From an uncultured bacterium (GTDB taxonomy: Bacteria; Planctomycetota; JAJSAM01; JAJVHW01): 64,000 bases of DNA. The notes beneath the pieces were generated by a model. That model did not search any database, was not told where the DNA came from, and saw only the letters and a program-made list of their open reading frames with translations. The stretch lies in assembly GCA_937996235.1 (NCBI GenBank), contig CALKVK010000017.1:62001-126000 (forward strand), in the 5' to 3' direction. Shown in pieces: positions 9,801-16,651 of this stretch. Position 1 is the first letter of the stretch. Each line of letters starts with the position of its first letter. A program made the position numbers and the translations under genes.

Positions 9801-10175
9801 CGGCTCGTTCGCGTCCTCCGGGTACTCGCGCACCTGCTGCAGGCGCGAGTTCACCTTGAGCAGCGCCGAGTCCATGTCGGTGCCAACCACGAACTCGAGC
9901 GTGACGGTGCCGCGCGAGTCCGAGCACTCGGACGACAGCTTGGTCAGGCCCTCGACGGACTTGAGCTGCTCCTCCTGCTTCTGGACGATCTCGCGCTCCA
10001 CCTCCTGCGGGCTCGCGCCCGGCCAGGTCGTCTCGATCGAGATCGTCGGCGTCTGCACCTCGGGCGTGAGCTGCATCGGCATGCGCAGGAGCGCGATCGT
10101 GCCGAACAGCGCGACGAGCAGTACGCCCACGGCCACCTTGACCGGGTTCCGGACGAAGATCTCGACGGGCTGCAT
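6843..10175 (-). CDS. RND-family efflux permease (AcrB/MdtB-like, HAE)
   Basis: The product is 1110 aa, slightly longer than the usual 1020-1050. It has the 12-TM RND layout: TM1 near residue 12-30, the first periplasmic pore domain starting with IETTWPGASPQEVE, the TM4 motif GMLVDNAVVVLENI carrying the proton-relay Asp, and the second half with GTVVNNAILIVH. The extra length is an Ala-rich insertion after WFILGPAV (about residues 145-200) in the first porter domain. As in many HAE members, the second relay Asp is Asn. It would export drugs, dyes or lipophiles, coupled to proton entry. It lies 3 bp behind the adaptor gene in a MarR-MFP-RND operon. No TolC-type outer-membrane factor is encoded nearby. 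Confidence 0.93.
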   Translation of the reverse strand: MQPVEIFVRNPVKVAVGVLLVALFGTIALLRMPMQLTPEVQTPTISIETTWPGASPQEVEREIVQKQEEQLKSVEGLTKLSSECSDSRGTVTLEFVVGTDMDSALLKVNSRLQQVREYPEDANEPVISTSSSNGSPIAWFILGPAVPELAEVDAFAKAHPATAEALAPVLRADSVGLRLARLRRAAAANPDVAPLLPPPIDIPTLRRFAEDTIEARFERVPGVSNSNVIGGRTDELQVIVDPARLASRGVTIADVRDALRGRNKDTSAGDFWEGKRRYVVRTLGQYGSEREVLDTLLRENDGAPVYVRDVADVRLGFKKPDGIVRNFGETTIAVNCLRETGANVLDVMDGLRTALADLNRDVLRPKGLQLKQVYDETEYIYSSIGLVNQNIVVGGALTIIVLLLFLRSVRSTLVIALAIPTSLVGSFLVLGMLGRSLNVISLAGLAFAVGMLVDNAVVVLENIYSHYQRGVPPMKAAIVGTQEVWGAVVASTLTTLAVFVPVLFVEQEAGQLFRDIALAISASVGLSLIVSVTVISTATSRILKPRDAAELEARRVKLGALDRIAAAWVEAVVGANAWIQKSRVRELLVLVVFVTGSLVGSWALLPKVEYLPTGNRNLVFGILLPPPGYNIDQLVELGQKIEDDLRPYWDVDRDDESLAKLDGPAIGDFFFVARGRQVFLGLRAIDPLRAAELVPVIQRVAVSVPGTFGIAKQSSLFEQGLSAGRSIDVEITGPELSVLVGLGGRVIGQVMGGVVPNAQAFPKPSLDLSNPEVHVLPKWEQAEELGISARDLGYTIDALVDGAYASDYYLDGKEIDLSIVGRADYASRSQDLASLPIATDGGALVPLAAVADVRMSSGPEQINHRERLRTITIQVSPPPEMALEDAMDAIRSQIVGPLQADGSLPPGYQVTLAGTADKLTATWDALRFNVVLALLITYLLMAALFESWLYPFVVILSVPLGAVGGFAGLRLLNVCGVLQPLDVLTMLGFVILIGTVVNNAILIVHQSLQHMRHDGMAAAEAIQEAVRSRMRPIFMTTLTTVFGLLPLVVSPGAGSELYRGLGAVVLGGLVVSTAFTLFLIPTMFHLTMGAKRALGMRTADQTAEGDGASA

Positions 10176-10178
10176 CGG

Positions 10179-11441
10179 CTACCGGCTCTCCGTCTGGTCG
10201 GCGGCCGCGCGCACCGCGACCGCCTGCCCCGGGCGCAGCCGCTCGTTGCCGCGTGTGACGACGAGGTCGCCCTCGCGCAGCTCGCCCGTCACCGCGAACC
10301 CGCCGCCGTCGGCCTCTCCCGCCTGCACCGGCACCGGGCGCACGGTCGCCGGCGCCCCGCCCTCGCCCGCGGCGACCACGTAGACGACGGGCGACGGCCC
10401 GCCGAGCACGAGCGCGTCCTTCGGCACGACCAGCGCCGACGCCGGCTCGCCGACGGCGAGCGAGACGCGCGCGAACATGCCGTCCATCAGCACCGGCACG
10501 CCGTCGCGCAGCTCGTTGGGCACGCGCACGAGCACGGGGAACGTGCGCGTCCGGTCGTCACCCCGCGGCACGATCGCGCGCACGCGGCCCGCGAACACGC
10601 GGTCGCCGAGCGAGCCGATCACGACCGACGCGTCGCTGCCGATGCGCAGCGCGCCCACCACGTCCTCGACGACGCCGACGCGCACGTCGATCTCGTCGAG
10701 CGCCGCCAGCTCGACCACCGGGTCGCCCGTCTTCACCCACGCGCCGGACTCGGTGCGCTCGGCGACGACGATGCCGTCGAACGGGGCGAGCACGGAGTGC
10801 CGCGCGAGCTCGTCCTCGAGCGCGGCGACGTCGGCCGACGCGCGCGCGGCGCGCGCCTTCGCCTGCGCGATGTGCTCCGCCCGCGGTCCCGCGCGCAGGA
10901 GCTCGAGCGCCGCCTCCTCCTCGTGCAGGTGCTCCTCCGCGGCGGCCAGCGCGAGCGTCGCGCGGCGCACGTCGTCCTCGCTCATGCCGCCCTGGGTGCG
11001 CACGCTCTGCGCGCTCGCGAGGTCCCACTGCGCGAACGCGACGCCCGCCTTCGCGGACGCCACCCGCGCCTCGCCCTGGCGGATCTCCTCCTTGCGGCTG
11101 CCGTTCTCGAGCTCCTGCACCTCGCTCTCGGCGACGGCCAGGTCGGCGCGGGCGCCGCGCAGCTCGATCTCCACGCGGTGCGTGTCGAAGCGTGCGAGCG
11201 GCTCGCCGCGCTTGACGCGCAGACCCTCGCGTCCGAGCAGCTCGGCCACCCGCCCGGCGGTCTCCGCGCCGACGAGCGACGTGCGCGCGGCGCGCACCGT
11301 GCCGACGAACGAGCGCCGGGGCGCGACCTCGCGCCGTACGACGGGCGCCGCGACCACGGGCGACGCCGGCATCTGCTGCTGCGCGGTCGCCTGGCCGGCG
11401 AGTGCGCCGACGAGCAGCAGGGCGGGGAGCTTCCGGATCAT
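10179..11441 (-). CDS. RND efflux periplasmic adaptor (HlyD/MFP family)
   Basis: The product is 420 aa with an N-terminal signal sequence (LLLVGALAGQATAQ). The order is that of membrane fusion proteins: a first beta-barrel/lipoyl half (FVGTVRAARTSLVGAETAGRVAEL), a long charged coiled-coil hairpin (~100-200), the second lipoyl half (HSVLAPFDGIVVAERTESGAWV), then beta-barrel and membrane-proximal domains. It bridges the RND permease to an outer-membrane channel. The ATG at 11441 is 8 nt behind an AGGAG site. A GTG one codon earlier (11444) is also possible. It overlaps the MarR stop codon, so repressor and pump adaptor are translationally coupled. Confidence 0.92.
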   Translation of the reverse strand: MIRKLPALLLVGALAGQATAQQQMPASPVVAAPVVRREVAPRRSFVGTVRAARTSLVGAETAGRVAELLGREGLRVKRGEPLARFDTHRVEIELRGARADLAVAESEVQELENGSRKEEIRQGEARVASAKAGVAFAQWDLASAQSVRTQGGMSEDDVRRATLALAAAEEHLHEEEAALELLRAGPRAEHIAQAKARAARASADVAALEDELARHSVLAPFDGIVVAERTESGAWVKTGDPVVELAALDEIDVRVGVVEDVVGALRIGSDASVVIGSLGDRVFAGRVRAIVPRGDDRTRTFPVLVRVPNELRDGVPVLMDGMFARVSLAVGEPASALVVPKDALVLGGPSPVVYVVAAGEGGAPATVRPVPVQAGEADGGGFAVTGELREGDLVVTRGNERLRPGQAVAVRAAADQTESR

Positions 11442-11893
11442 CACTCGATCTCCTGTGCGGGGGCCAGGTTGTGCTGAACGCGGCGGAGCAGGTCGATCAG
11501 CCCGTCACGTTCGGTGTCGGTGAAGCCCGCGGTCGCGCGGGCCCGCACGCGGCGCGCCGCGGCCGTGATGCCGCTCCACGCCGGACGCGCCGCCGCGGCG
11601 ACGCGCACCAGGTTCTTGCGCCGGTCCGCGGGGCAGGCCGTGCGCTCGATCCAGCCGTCACGCTCCATCCGGTCCAGCACGCCGGTCAGCGTGGGCGGCT
11701 CGATCTGGAGCTGCGCCGCGAGCTCCGCCTGGCTGAGCGCGCCGTCCTTCGCGAGCGCGGCGAGCACCTGGCACTGGCGGTAGGTGATGCCGAGGGGGCG
11801 CAGCTCCGCGGACATCTCGCGCTCGACGGCGCGGGCGGTCCCGACCACCCAGTACCCGATGCTCTGCTCGAAGTCGTAGCGCAGCACCGGCAC
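11441..11893 (-). CDS. MarR-family transcriptional regulator of the efflux operon
   Basis: The product is 150 aa, the usual MarR length. The winged helix-turn-helix is clear: LGITYRQCQVLAALAKDGALSQAELAAQLQIE is the HTH, followed by the TLTGVLDRMERDGWIERTACPADRRKN recognition helix and wing with the typical DRR. Flanking helices would make the dimer. It is the first gene of the operon with the adaptor and RND pump, and a perfect palindrome lies 17 bp upstream of its start, so it most likely represses its own operon and is released by a pump substrate. The start is a GTG at 11893 with a GGAGGGGAG ribosome site that sits rather close. Confidence 0.9.
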   Translation of the reverse strand: MPVLRYDFEQSIGYWVVGTARAVEREMSAELRPLGITYRQCQVLAALAKDGALSQAELAAQLQIEPPTLTGVLDRMERDGWIERTACPADRRKNLVRVAAAARPAWSGITAAARRVRARATAGFTDTERDGLIDLLRRVQHNLAPAQEIE

Positions 11894-11909
11894 CTCCCCT
11901 CCGCGGACG

Positions 11910-11929
11910 ATCGTTAGCCCGCTAACGAT
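11910..11929. promoter_or_regulatory. Putative MarR operator: perfect 20-bp palindrome
   Basis: Nine-bp arms ATCGTTAGC and GCTAACGAT are separated by two C bases, with no mismatch. The site lies 17 bp upstream of the marR start and 100 bp from the divergent MFS gene. MarR dimers bind such short symmetrical sites, commonly with TTAG/CTAA half-sites. The core is AT-rich against a ~74% GC background, which also fits a promoter overlap. Confidence 0.75.
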
Positions 11930-12017
11930 ACGGGAACGCGCGTGCCTGCCGCGGGATTCCCGTCGCCGGGGCGGAGGGCGTGCGCGGCGGTGCTGGTGGC
12001 GCGCCCGCGTCGCGGCG

Positions 12018-12023
12018 TAGCGT
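12018..12023 (+). promoter_or_regulatory. Probable -10 element of the MFS gene
   Basis: TAGCGT fits TAnnnT and ends 7 nt before the GTG at 12031, which would place transcription start at or next to the start codon (leaderless message). Confidence 0.4.
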
Positions 12024-12030
12024 GGGGCGC

Positions 12031-13278
12031 GTGAGCGCCGACGCCGTGCCGCCGCGGGAGACGCGCCTGCCGCGCGCCGTGTGGGCGCTCGGGCTCGTCT
12101 CGTTCTTCGCCGACGTCTCGAGCGAGATGGCGTATCCGCTGCTGCCGCTCTTCCTCGTCGGCGTGCTCGGCGCGGGGCGCCTCGACCTCGGGCTCGTCGA
12201 GGGCGCGGCGGCGCTGCTCGTGGCCGTCACCGCGGCGTTCGCGGGCGTGCTGAGCGACCGCTCGGGGCGCCGCGTCGGGCTGATCCGCTGGGGCTACGGG
12301 CTGCCCGTCCTCGGGAAGACGCTCGTCGCCGTCGCCGGCGCGTGGCCTGTCGTGCTCGGCGGACGGCTCGTCGACCGCCTCGGCAAGGGGCTGCGCGGCG
12401 CGCCGCGCGACGCCCTGCTCGCCGAGGCGACGCCCGCCGCGCTGCGCGGCCGCGCCTTCGGGCTCCACCGCGCGCTCGACACGGCGGGCGCGCTCGTCGG
12501 CGTGCTCGTCTCCGCACTCGTGCTCTGGCTGCTCACGGGCGCCGCGCGCGCAGGCGACGCCGACGCGGCGGCGATCGCGCCGGGCGTCTACCGCGCGCTC
12601 TTCGCGGCGGCGGCGGTGCTCGGCCTCGCGTCGCTCGCGCTCACGTTCCTCGTCCGCGAGCCGCAGGCCGGGCGCGGCGACCCCGCGACCGCGAAGCCGT
12701 CGGCGCTCCCCGGTCTGCGCGTGCCGCCCGCGTGCCGCCCCGTCGTCGCGCTGCTGACGCTGTTCGCGTTCGCGTCGTCGAGCGACGCGTTCCTGCTGTC
12801 GCGCGCCGGCGACGCGGGCCTCGCGGCGTGGCAGGTCGTGCTGCTCTACGCGTCCTACAACGTCGCGTACGCCGCGCTCTCGTACCCCGCCGGCGCGCTC
12901 AGCGACCGCCTCGGGCGCTTCGGCGCGATCGGCGCCGGCTGGGTGCTGCACGCGGGCGTGTACGCGGGCTTCGCGTTCCTGCCCGAGCGCCGGCCGTGGG
13001 CCGTGTGGCCTCTCATGACCGCCCTCGGCGCGTCGCTCGCGCTGACCGACGGCGTCGGCAAGGCGCTCGTCGCCGACCGCACGACGCGCGAGGAGCGCGC
13101 CTCCGTGCTCGGCCTCCTGCGCTGCACGAGCGGCGTCGCGACGTGCGCCGCCGGGCTCGTCGTCGGCGCCGTCTGGGACGCCGCCGGCCCCGCCCCGGCC
13201 TTCAGCGTCGGCGCCGTCGTGGCCGGCCTCGCGGTCGCCCTCCTCCCGCTGGCCGCGCGGCAGCGCGCGCCGATATGA
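12031..13278 (+). CDS. Major facilitator superfamily transporter
   Basis: The product is 415 aa with 11-12 predicted transmembrane segments. It opens with ALGLVSFFADVSSEMAYPLLPLFL, a signature seen in MFS members annotated as tetracycline/multidrug-like or YfcJ-like carriers. The motif-A-like loop between TM2 and TM3 is SDRSGRRVGLI, repeated in the second half as SDRLGRFGAI. The RLGKGLRGAPRDALLAEAT segment is characteristic of this subgroup. The substrate cannot be read from the sequence. I chose the GTG at 12031, directly after a TAGCGT hexamer; an upstream ATG-like start at 11980 would cross that element. It is divergent from the efflux operon. Confidence 0.82.
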   Translation: MSADAVPPRETRLPRAVWALGLVSFFADVSSEMAYPLLPLFLVGVLGAGRLDLGLVEGAAALLVAVTAAFAGVLSDRSGRRVGLIRWGYGLPVLGKTLVAVAGAWPVVLGGRLVDRLGKGLRGAPRDALLAEATPAALRGRAFGLHRALDTAGALVGVLVSALVLWLLTGAARAGDADAAAIAPGVYRALFAAAAVLGLASLALTFLVREPQAGRGDPATAKPSALPGLRVPPACRPVVALLTLFAFASSSDAFLLSRAGDAGLAAWQVVLLYASYNVAYAALSYPAGALSDRLGRFGAIGAGWVLHAGVYAGFAFLPERRPWAVWPLMTALGASLALTDGVGKALVADRTTREERASVLGLLRCTSGVATCAAGLVVGAVWDAAGPAPAFSVGAVVAGLAVALLPLAARQRAPI

Positions 13279-13655
13279 GATGTCGCTCTGGCACGGTCGT
13301 CGCCGCCTTCCGATGCTGGTGATGGCCCCGTCGACGGCGTTCGCGGTCGCGGAGCCGCATGTCGGCGCGTGTCGCCGCCGTCGAGGACCATGACCTCTCA
13401 CCGTTTCGGTTCGCGTAGGAGCCTGTCCGAGAAACCCTCGAGGATCGGCTTCGTCCAGGTGCGCCGGGCGTCGTGCCGCGCAGGCGAAGCCGCTGCCGAA
13501 GCATCATCGAGCCTGCGCCGTGCGGCGAACGGCGTGCGACGTGGCTCGCTCACCGGTTCCGACGGGTTTTTCGGACAGGCCCCTAGTCTCGGGGCTCACC
13601 CGGACGCGCTCCGGTGGGGCGCGGGGTCGGCGGCAGCCGACCGGAGGATGCAGCG
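13279..13655. other. Non-coding stretch with a MITE-like element
   Basis: This 377-bp gap follows the MFS gene. The first ~135 bp hold no recognisable gene. The rest is the inverted-repeat element listed separately, then a GGAGG ribosome site for the HicB-like gene. Confidence 0.6.
13416..13585. mobile_element. MITE-like or IS-remnant element with 22-bp terminal inverted repeats
   Basis: The left end (13416-13437, TAGGAGCCTGTCCGAGAAAC...) and the right end (13564-13585) are inverted copies with 2 mismatches in 22 bp. The element is about 170 bp and both outer ends are TA. The interior has no open frame for a transposase. Ends of the GCCTGTCCGA type resemble those of insertion sequences, but I cannot name the family. 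It is either a non-autonomous element or the two ends of a deleted IS. It sits immediately upstream of a toxin-antitoxin pair. Confidence 0.6.
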
Positions 13656-14054
13656 ATGCCAGCGCGGAACACCTCGAAGGCGAGCGGCCGTAGCGGTTCG
13701 CGCACAGCACGCCATCGCAAGCTTCGGCTCCGGGAGGTGCGCGTGAAGAACGCCCTCCACTTCCAGGTTCTCGCCTACCGCGAGGGCGACGTGTGGCTGG
13801 CGCACTGCCTCGAGTGCAACGCCGTGGCGCAGGGCGACTCGGTCGACGAGGCCTTTGCCGGGATCGTGGACGCGATCACGTTGCTCGTCGACGACGCCCT
13901 GATCGCCGGTGATCTCCACGCGGTCTTCGATCCGGCCGACGTCGAGATCTGGAATCGCTACACGCTCGCGCGCTCGCAGCTCACCGAGATGCAGCGGGAG
14001 CCGCAGCAGCTCGCTTCGTCGCCTGAGATCTGCGCGGTCGAGTCTCCCGAGTAG
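13656..14054 (+). CDS. HicB-like antitoxin
   Basis: The product is 132 aa. After a basic N-terminal tail, residues ~32-85 match the degraded RNase-H fold of HicB antitoxins: HFQVLAYREGDVWLAHCLECNAVAQGDS followed by DEAFAGIVDAITLLVDDAL. There is no obvious C-terminal ribbon-helix-helix or HTH, so DNA binding is uncertain. The ATG at 13656 follows CGGAGG by 9 nt. It ends 2 bp before a HicA-like gene. The order antitoxin-first is the reverse of the classic hicA-hicB arrangement. Local base composition is less GC-biased than the flanking genes, in keeping with an acquired module. Confidence 0.75.
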   Translation: MPARNTSKASGRSGSRTARHRKLRLREVRVKNALHFQVLAYREGDVWLAHCLECNAVAQGDSVDEAFAGIVDAITLLVDDALIAGDLHAVFDPADVEIWNRYTLARSQLTEMQREPQQLASSPEICAVESPE

Positions 14055-14056
14055 CC

Positions 14057-14317
14057 GTGTCCGAGCGGCCGACGAGGTATCGCGACCTGCTCGCGATCGC
14101 GAAGCGGTACGGCGTGCGCGAGCTGCCAGGCCGCGGCAAGGGCAGCGAGCGGCTCTGGGAACGCGACTGCGACTGCGACGGCTGCAACGGCCGCCGTCGG
14201 ATCGCGACGGTCACGCACCACCCGAAGGACCTGGGCTGCGGGCTCATCCGGGCCGTCCGCCAGCGCTTGCACCTCGACGCGCGACACGGAGTGACCGACG
14301 ACGAGTTCTACGCGTAG
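14057..14317 (+). CDS. HicA-like toxin, variant without the usual catalytic histidine
   Basis: The product is 86 aa with the HicA double-stranded RNA-binding-like fold: YRDLLAIAKRYGV, then GRGKGSERLWER where canonical HicA has GSHH, a beta hairpin, and IATVTHHPKDLGCGLIRAVRQRLHLD matching the C-terminal helix. HicA cleaves mRNA using that histidine; here it is Glu31 after GKGS. A CDCDGC cluster inside the hairpin adds three cysteines not usual in HicA. It starts at a GTG 2 bp after the HicB-like stop. It may be a subfamily with other chemistry, or a non-toxic RNA-binding partner. Confidence 0.65.
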   Translation: MSERPTRYRDLLAIAKRYGVRELPGRGKGSERLWERDCDCDGCNGRRRIATVTHHPKDLGCGLIRAVRQRLHLDARHGVTDDEFYA

Positions 14318-14620
14318 TCCGTCGCCCGCTCCGCCGCGCGACGCCGCACCACGCTCCACCTCCGCCTCCCCGCCCGCCGAGTGCTCGCGCAGTCCCGGGG
14401 TCCTCTCGACGCGGGGCAACGCGCCGAACCGGCGGCCACACCGGCTCCGCCGGTCATCGCGCCCCGCGCTGCCGGAGGCAGCGCAAGTGCAACGCCGCGC
14501 CGCGCCCCGCGCTGCCGGAGGCAGCGCAAACGCAACGCCGCGCAGCGCGCAGCGCTCCGCCGGCGGCGAGACCGCCGTCGATCGCGCTCGAGTTCGCGCC
14601 ACCCGTCCGCGGCGGTCTCG
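14318..14620. other. Non-coding stretch with repeats and a long hairpin
   Basis: This 303-bp gap between the HicA-like gene and the small membrane gene has no convincing gene. It holds two direct 43-bp repeats and a 26-bp inverted repeat, listed separately. Confidence 0.55.
14458..14543. repeat. Two tandem 43-bp direct repeats, each with a perfect hairpin
   Basis: Units 14458-14500 and 14501-14543 differ at 2 positions. Each contains GCGCTGCC-GGA-GGCAGCGC, a perfect 8-bp stem with a 3-nt loop. They lie downstream of the toxin-antitoxin pair. Confidence 0.75.
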
Positions 14621-14635
14621 CTACCGGCGGAGCGC
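14552..14635. repeat. 26-bp imperfect inverted repeat (long hairpin)
   Basis: Arms 14552-14577 and 14610-14635 pair with 2 mismatches around a 32-nt spacer. The right arm overlaps the 3' end of the small membrane gene on the minus strand, so it could serve as its terminator or be the ends of a tiny element. Confidence 0.6.
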
Positions 14636-14845
14636 CACCGTCTGCACGACCCCCCAGTGCACGAGGAGTGCAAGGACCATCGCGCCGAGCAGTCCCGCAG
14701 TGAACTTCGCGTCGCCCGGGGCTTCCCACACTGCGAATCGATCGACGCCCAGCACCAGAAGTGCCGACACGACCACCCAGTAGGCGGTCACGAAGATCGT
14801 CCAGCGCCGTCGCCGCGCGCGACGGAGCCGATGCTCCGACGTCAC
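14621..14845 (-). CDS. Small two-TM membrane protein, hypothetical
   Basis: The product is 74 aa: a basic N-terminus (RLRRARRRRW), a transmembrane segment around residues 16-35 and a second around 48-68. No family is recognised. The case for a real gene is the membrane topology with positive-inside N-terminus, and a TACCAT hexamer (14853-14858, minus strand) ending 7 nt before the GTG start, the same arrangement as at several other genes here. There is no ribosome site, which fits a leaderless message. Confidence 0.5.
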   Translation of the reverse strand: MTSEHRLRRARRRRWTIFVTAYWVVVSALLVLGVDRFAVWEAPGDAKFTAGLLGAMVLALLVHWGVVQTVALRR

Positions 14846-14852
14846 GCGGCAG

Positions 14853-14858
14853 ATGGTA
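14853..14858 (-). promoter_or_regulatory. Probable -10 element of the small membrane gene
   Basis: TACCAT on the minus strand ends 7 nt before the GTG at 14845. Confidence 0.35.
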
Positions 14859-14923
14859 CCCGAACTCGGCCCGCGTGGGCGTCCGGTCGTTCGCCGGCCG
14901 CTCGGGCCGGGGCCGCCGCCCGC

Positions 14924-16537
14924 TCAGCGCGTGCCGCGGAGGGGGGCGGCCGACAGCGTCCACGCCGGGCGTCCCGTCGCGTCGTCGCGCGCGCACGGCT
15001 CGAGGTGGACGACCGCGCCGCAGACCCGCCCGGGCCGCGGGTCGAGCGTCACGTGCGTCTCGACGAACCCTGGCGCCCATAGCAGGGCGCGCCAGGGCAG
15101 GGCGACGAGCCGGGCCACGCGGGCGACGCCCGACCTCTCGACGGTCGCGGTCACGGGGCCGCAGGCCGTCGCGCGCCGACCGGCCGCGCACGCGGTGGTG
15201 GGGAGGCGGAGCGTGACGCGCCGGGGCGGACGGACCCCGTCGGGACAGCGCAGGGCGATCTGGAGCGCCGCCCAGGGGAGCAGCCGCACCTCGCCGCGCT
15301 CGGAGTCCGGGCGCAGGAAGCGGCGCAGCGCGCGGGTCCGGTCGGGAGTGCGCGTGACGAACGGGTCGACGTCCCAGCGCGCGAACGCGGCCGGCGAGAA
15401 GCCGGGCGCGCTCACGCGCACGACGGCGTCGACGCTCGGCGCCGCGGGCACGGCGTACGTGCCGTCGCCGCCGCTGACGCCGGACGCTGCGCCGCCCCGC
15501 GCCGGAGCGGGCGGGCGGACGACGACGGTCGCGCCCGCGACGGGCGCACCCACGACGTCCGTCACACAGCCCGCGAGGGCGCGTCCGCGCTCGAGCGTGA
15601 CGTCGTGGGTCCGCGCGTCGGACGCCGGGCGTGCGAGGAACTCGCGCGGCAGGTGGCCGGGGGCGCCCACGCGCACGCGACCACCGGTGCGGCACGGCAC
15701 CACGGCGACGCCGTCGGCTCCCGCGCGCGCGGCGCCGGCCGAGCAGCGGCCGTCCGCTCCGGGCAGTTCCTCCGCCCGTGCGCCGCGGACGGGCGCGCCC
15801 CCTTCGTCGAGCACGCGCACGCGCATCGGCGCGTACGGCCGGACGGCGAGGACGAGGGGCTGTGCCGCGCTCGCCGGCACGCCCGCGATGCCGTCCGCGA
15901 GCACGCACCCGGCGAACACGACGCCGCAGCGCAGGTCGGTCGCGGCCGTCACGCCGTCGAGCGCGAAGCGGCCGTCGGGGCGGAGCGGCGCCGTCCACGA
16001 CCCGAGCAGCCGCACCAGCGGGGGCAGGGCGCCTTCAGGGGCGTCGCCCGCTCCGCACCAGGTCGCGGCGGCGGTCTCGGCGGGGTGCTCGTGGCGGTGG
16101 CTCTCGTACCCCGCGAGCACGGCGACCACGGCGCCGCGCCGGCACGCGTCCGGCACGTCCACGTGGACGCGCCCCGCGAGCGTGCGGCCCACGCGGAGTC
16201 GCAGCGTCACGTGCGCCGCGCCGCCGCGCCAGCGCGTGTGCGGCCGCAGCCGGACTCTCTCGTGACCCGCGGCGCCGACGACGAGCTCGTCGAAGCCGAC
16301 GCCCTCCGCGATGCGCGGACGGAGCGCGAGCCGGAAGCGCCCGTCGGGCGCTGCGCGCAGGCGTCGCGCGCGCCGCGGCCCCGCGGTCTCGGCGTCGTCG
16401 CGCACCTCGCGCCAGACCTCGACGAACCCGCCCGCTAGGGGCTTGCCCGTGGCGTCGTCGAGGAGCTGTCCGGTCACGACGACGTGGCGTCGCGTCGTCA
16501 CCGTCACCAGGCGCGCTCTCGGTTTTCGACCGGGCAT
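14924..16537 (-). CDS. Carboxypeptidase-regulatory-like repeat protein, function unknown
   Basis: The product is 537 aa. Several beta-sandwich segments of the carboxypeptidase regulatory type can be seen: VVVTGQLLDDATGKPLAGG near residue 20, MRVRVLDEGGAPVRGA near 250, and LAGCVTDVVGAPVAGATVVV near 330 followed by GDGTYAVPA. Such domains occur in extracellular or surface adhesive proteins. Unlike its relative at 23829-25424, it has no clear signal peptide or membrane anchor, so its location is open. The ATG at 16537 is the only sensible start; the open frame upstream runs through non-coding sequence. There is no catalytic motif. Confidence 0.65.
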   Translation of the reverse strand: MPGRKPRARLVTVTTRRHVVVTGQLLDDATGKPLAGGFVEVWREVRDDAETAGPRRARRLRAAPDGRFRLALRPRIAEGVGFDELVVGAAGHERVRLRPHTRWRGGAAHVTLRLRVGRTLAGRVHVDVPDACRRGAVVAVLAGYESHRHEHPAETAAATWCGAGDAPEGALPPLVRLLGSWTAPLRPDGRFALDGVTAATDLRCGVVFAGCVLADGIAGVPASAAQPLVLAVRPYAPMRVRVLDEGGAPVRGARAEELPGADGRCSAGAARAGADGVAVVPCRTGGRVRVGAPGHLPREFLARPASDARTHDVTLERGRALAGCVTDVVGAPVAGATVVVRPPAPARGGAASGVSGGDGTYAVPAAPSVDAVVRVSAPGFSPAAFARWDVDPFVTRTPDRTRALRRFLRPDSERGEVRLLPWAALQIALRCPDGVRPPRRVTLRLPTTACAAGRRATACGPVTATVERSGVARVARLVALPWRALLWAPGFVETHVTLDPRPGRVCGAVVHLEPCARDDATGRPAWTLSAAPLRGTR

Positions 16538-16651
16538 GGACACGGCACGATCCGGGGCTGTCGCCCGTGCTGTCAAACACGGCCGCTGCGCAGCCCCCCG
16601 GCGCGCGCTACCCTGGCGGGGCGGCGCGCGCGGCGCCGCACGGGAGGTTCC

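Noticed and set aside
6921..11477. A 1518-codon plus-strand open frame opposite the efflux operon
   Set aside because: It is the antisense shadow of the RND, adaptor and marR genes, and has the typical His/Arg/Glu-rich shadow composition.
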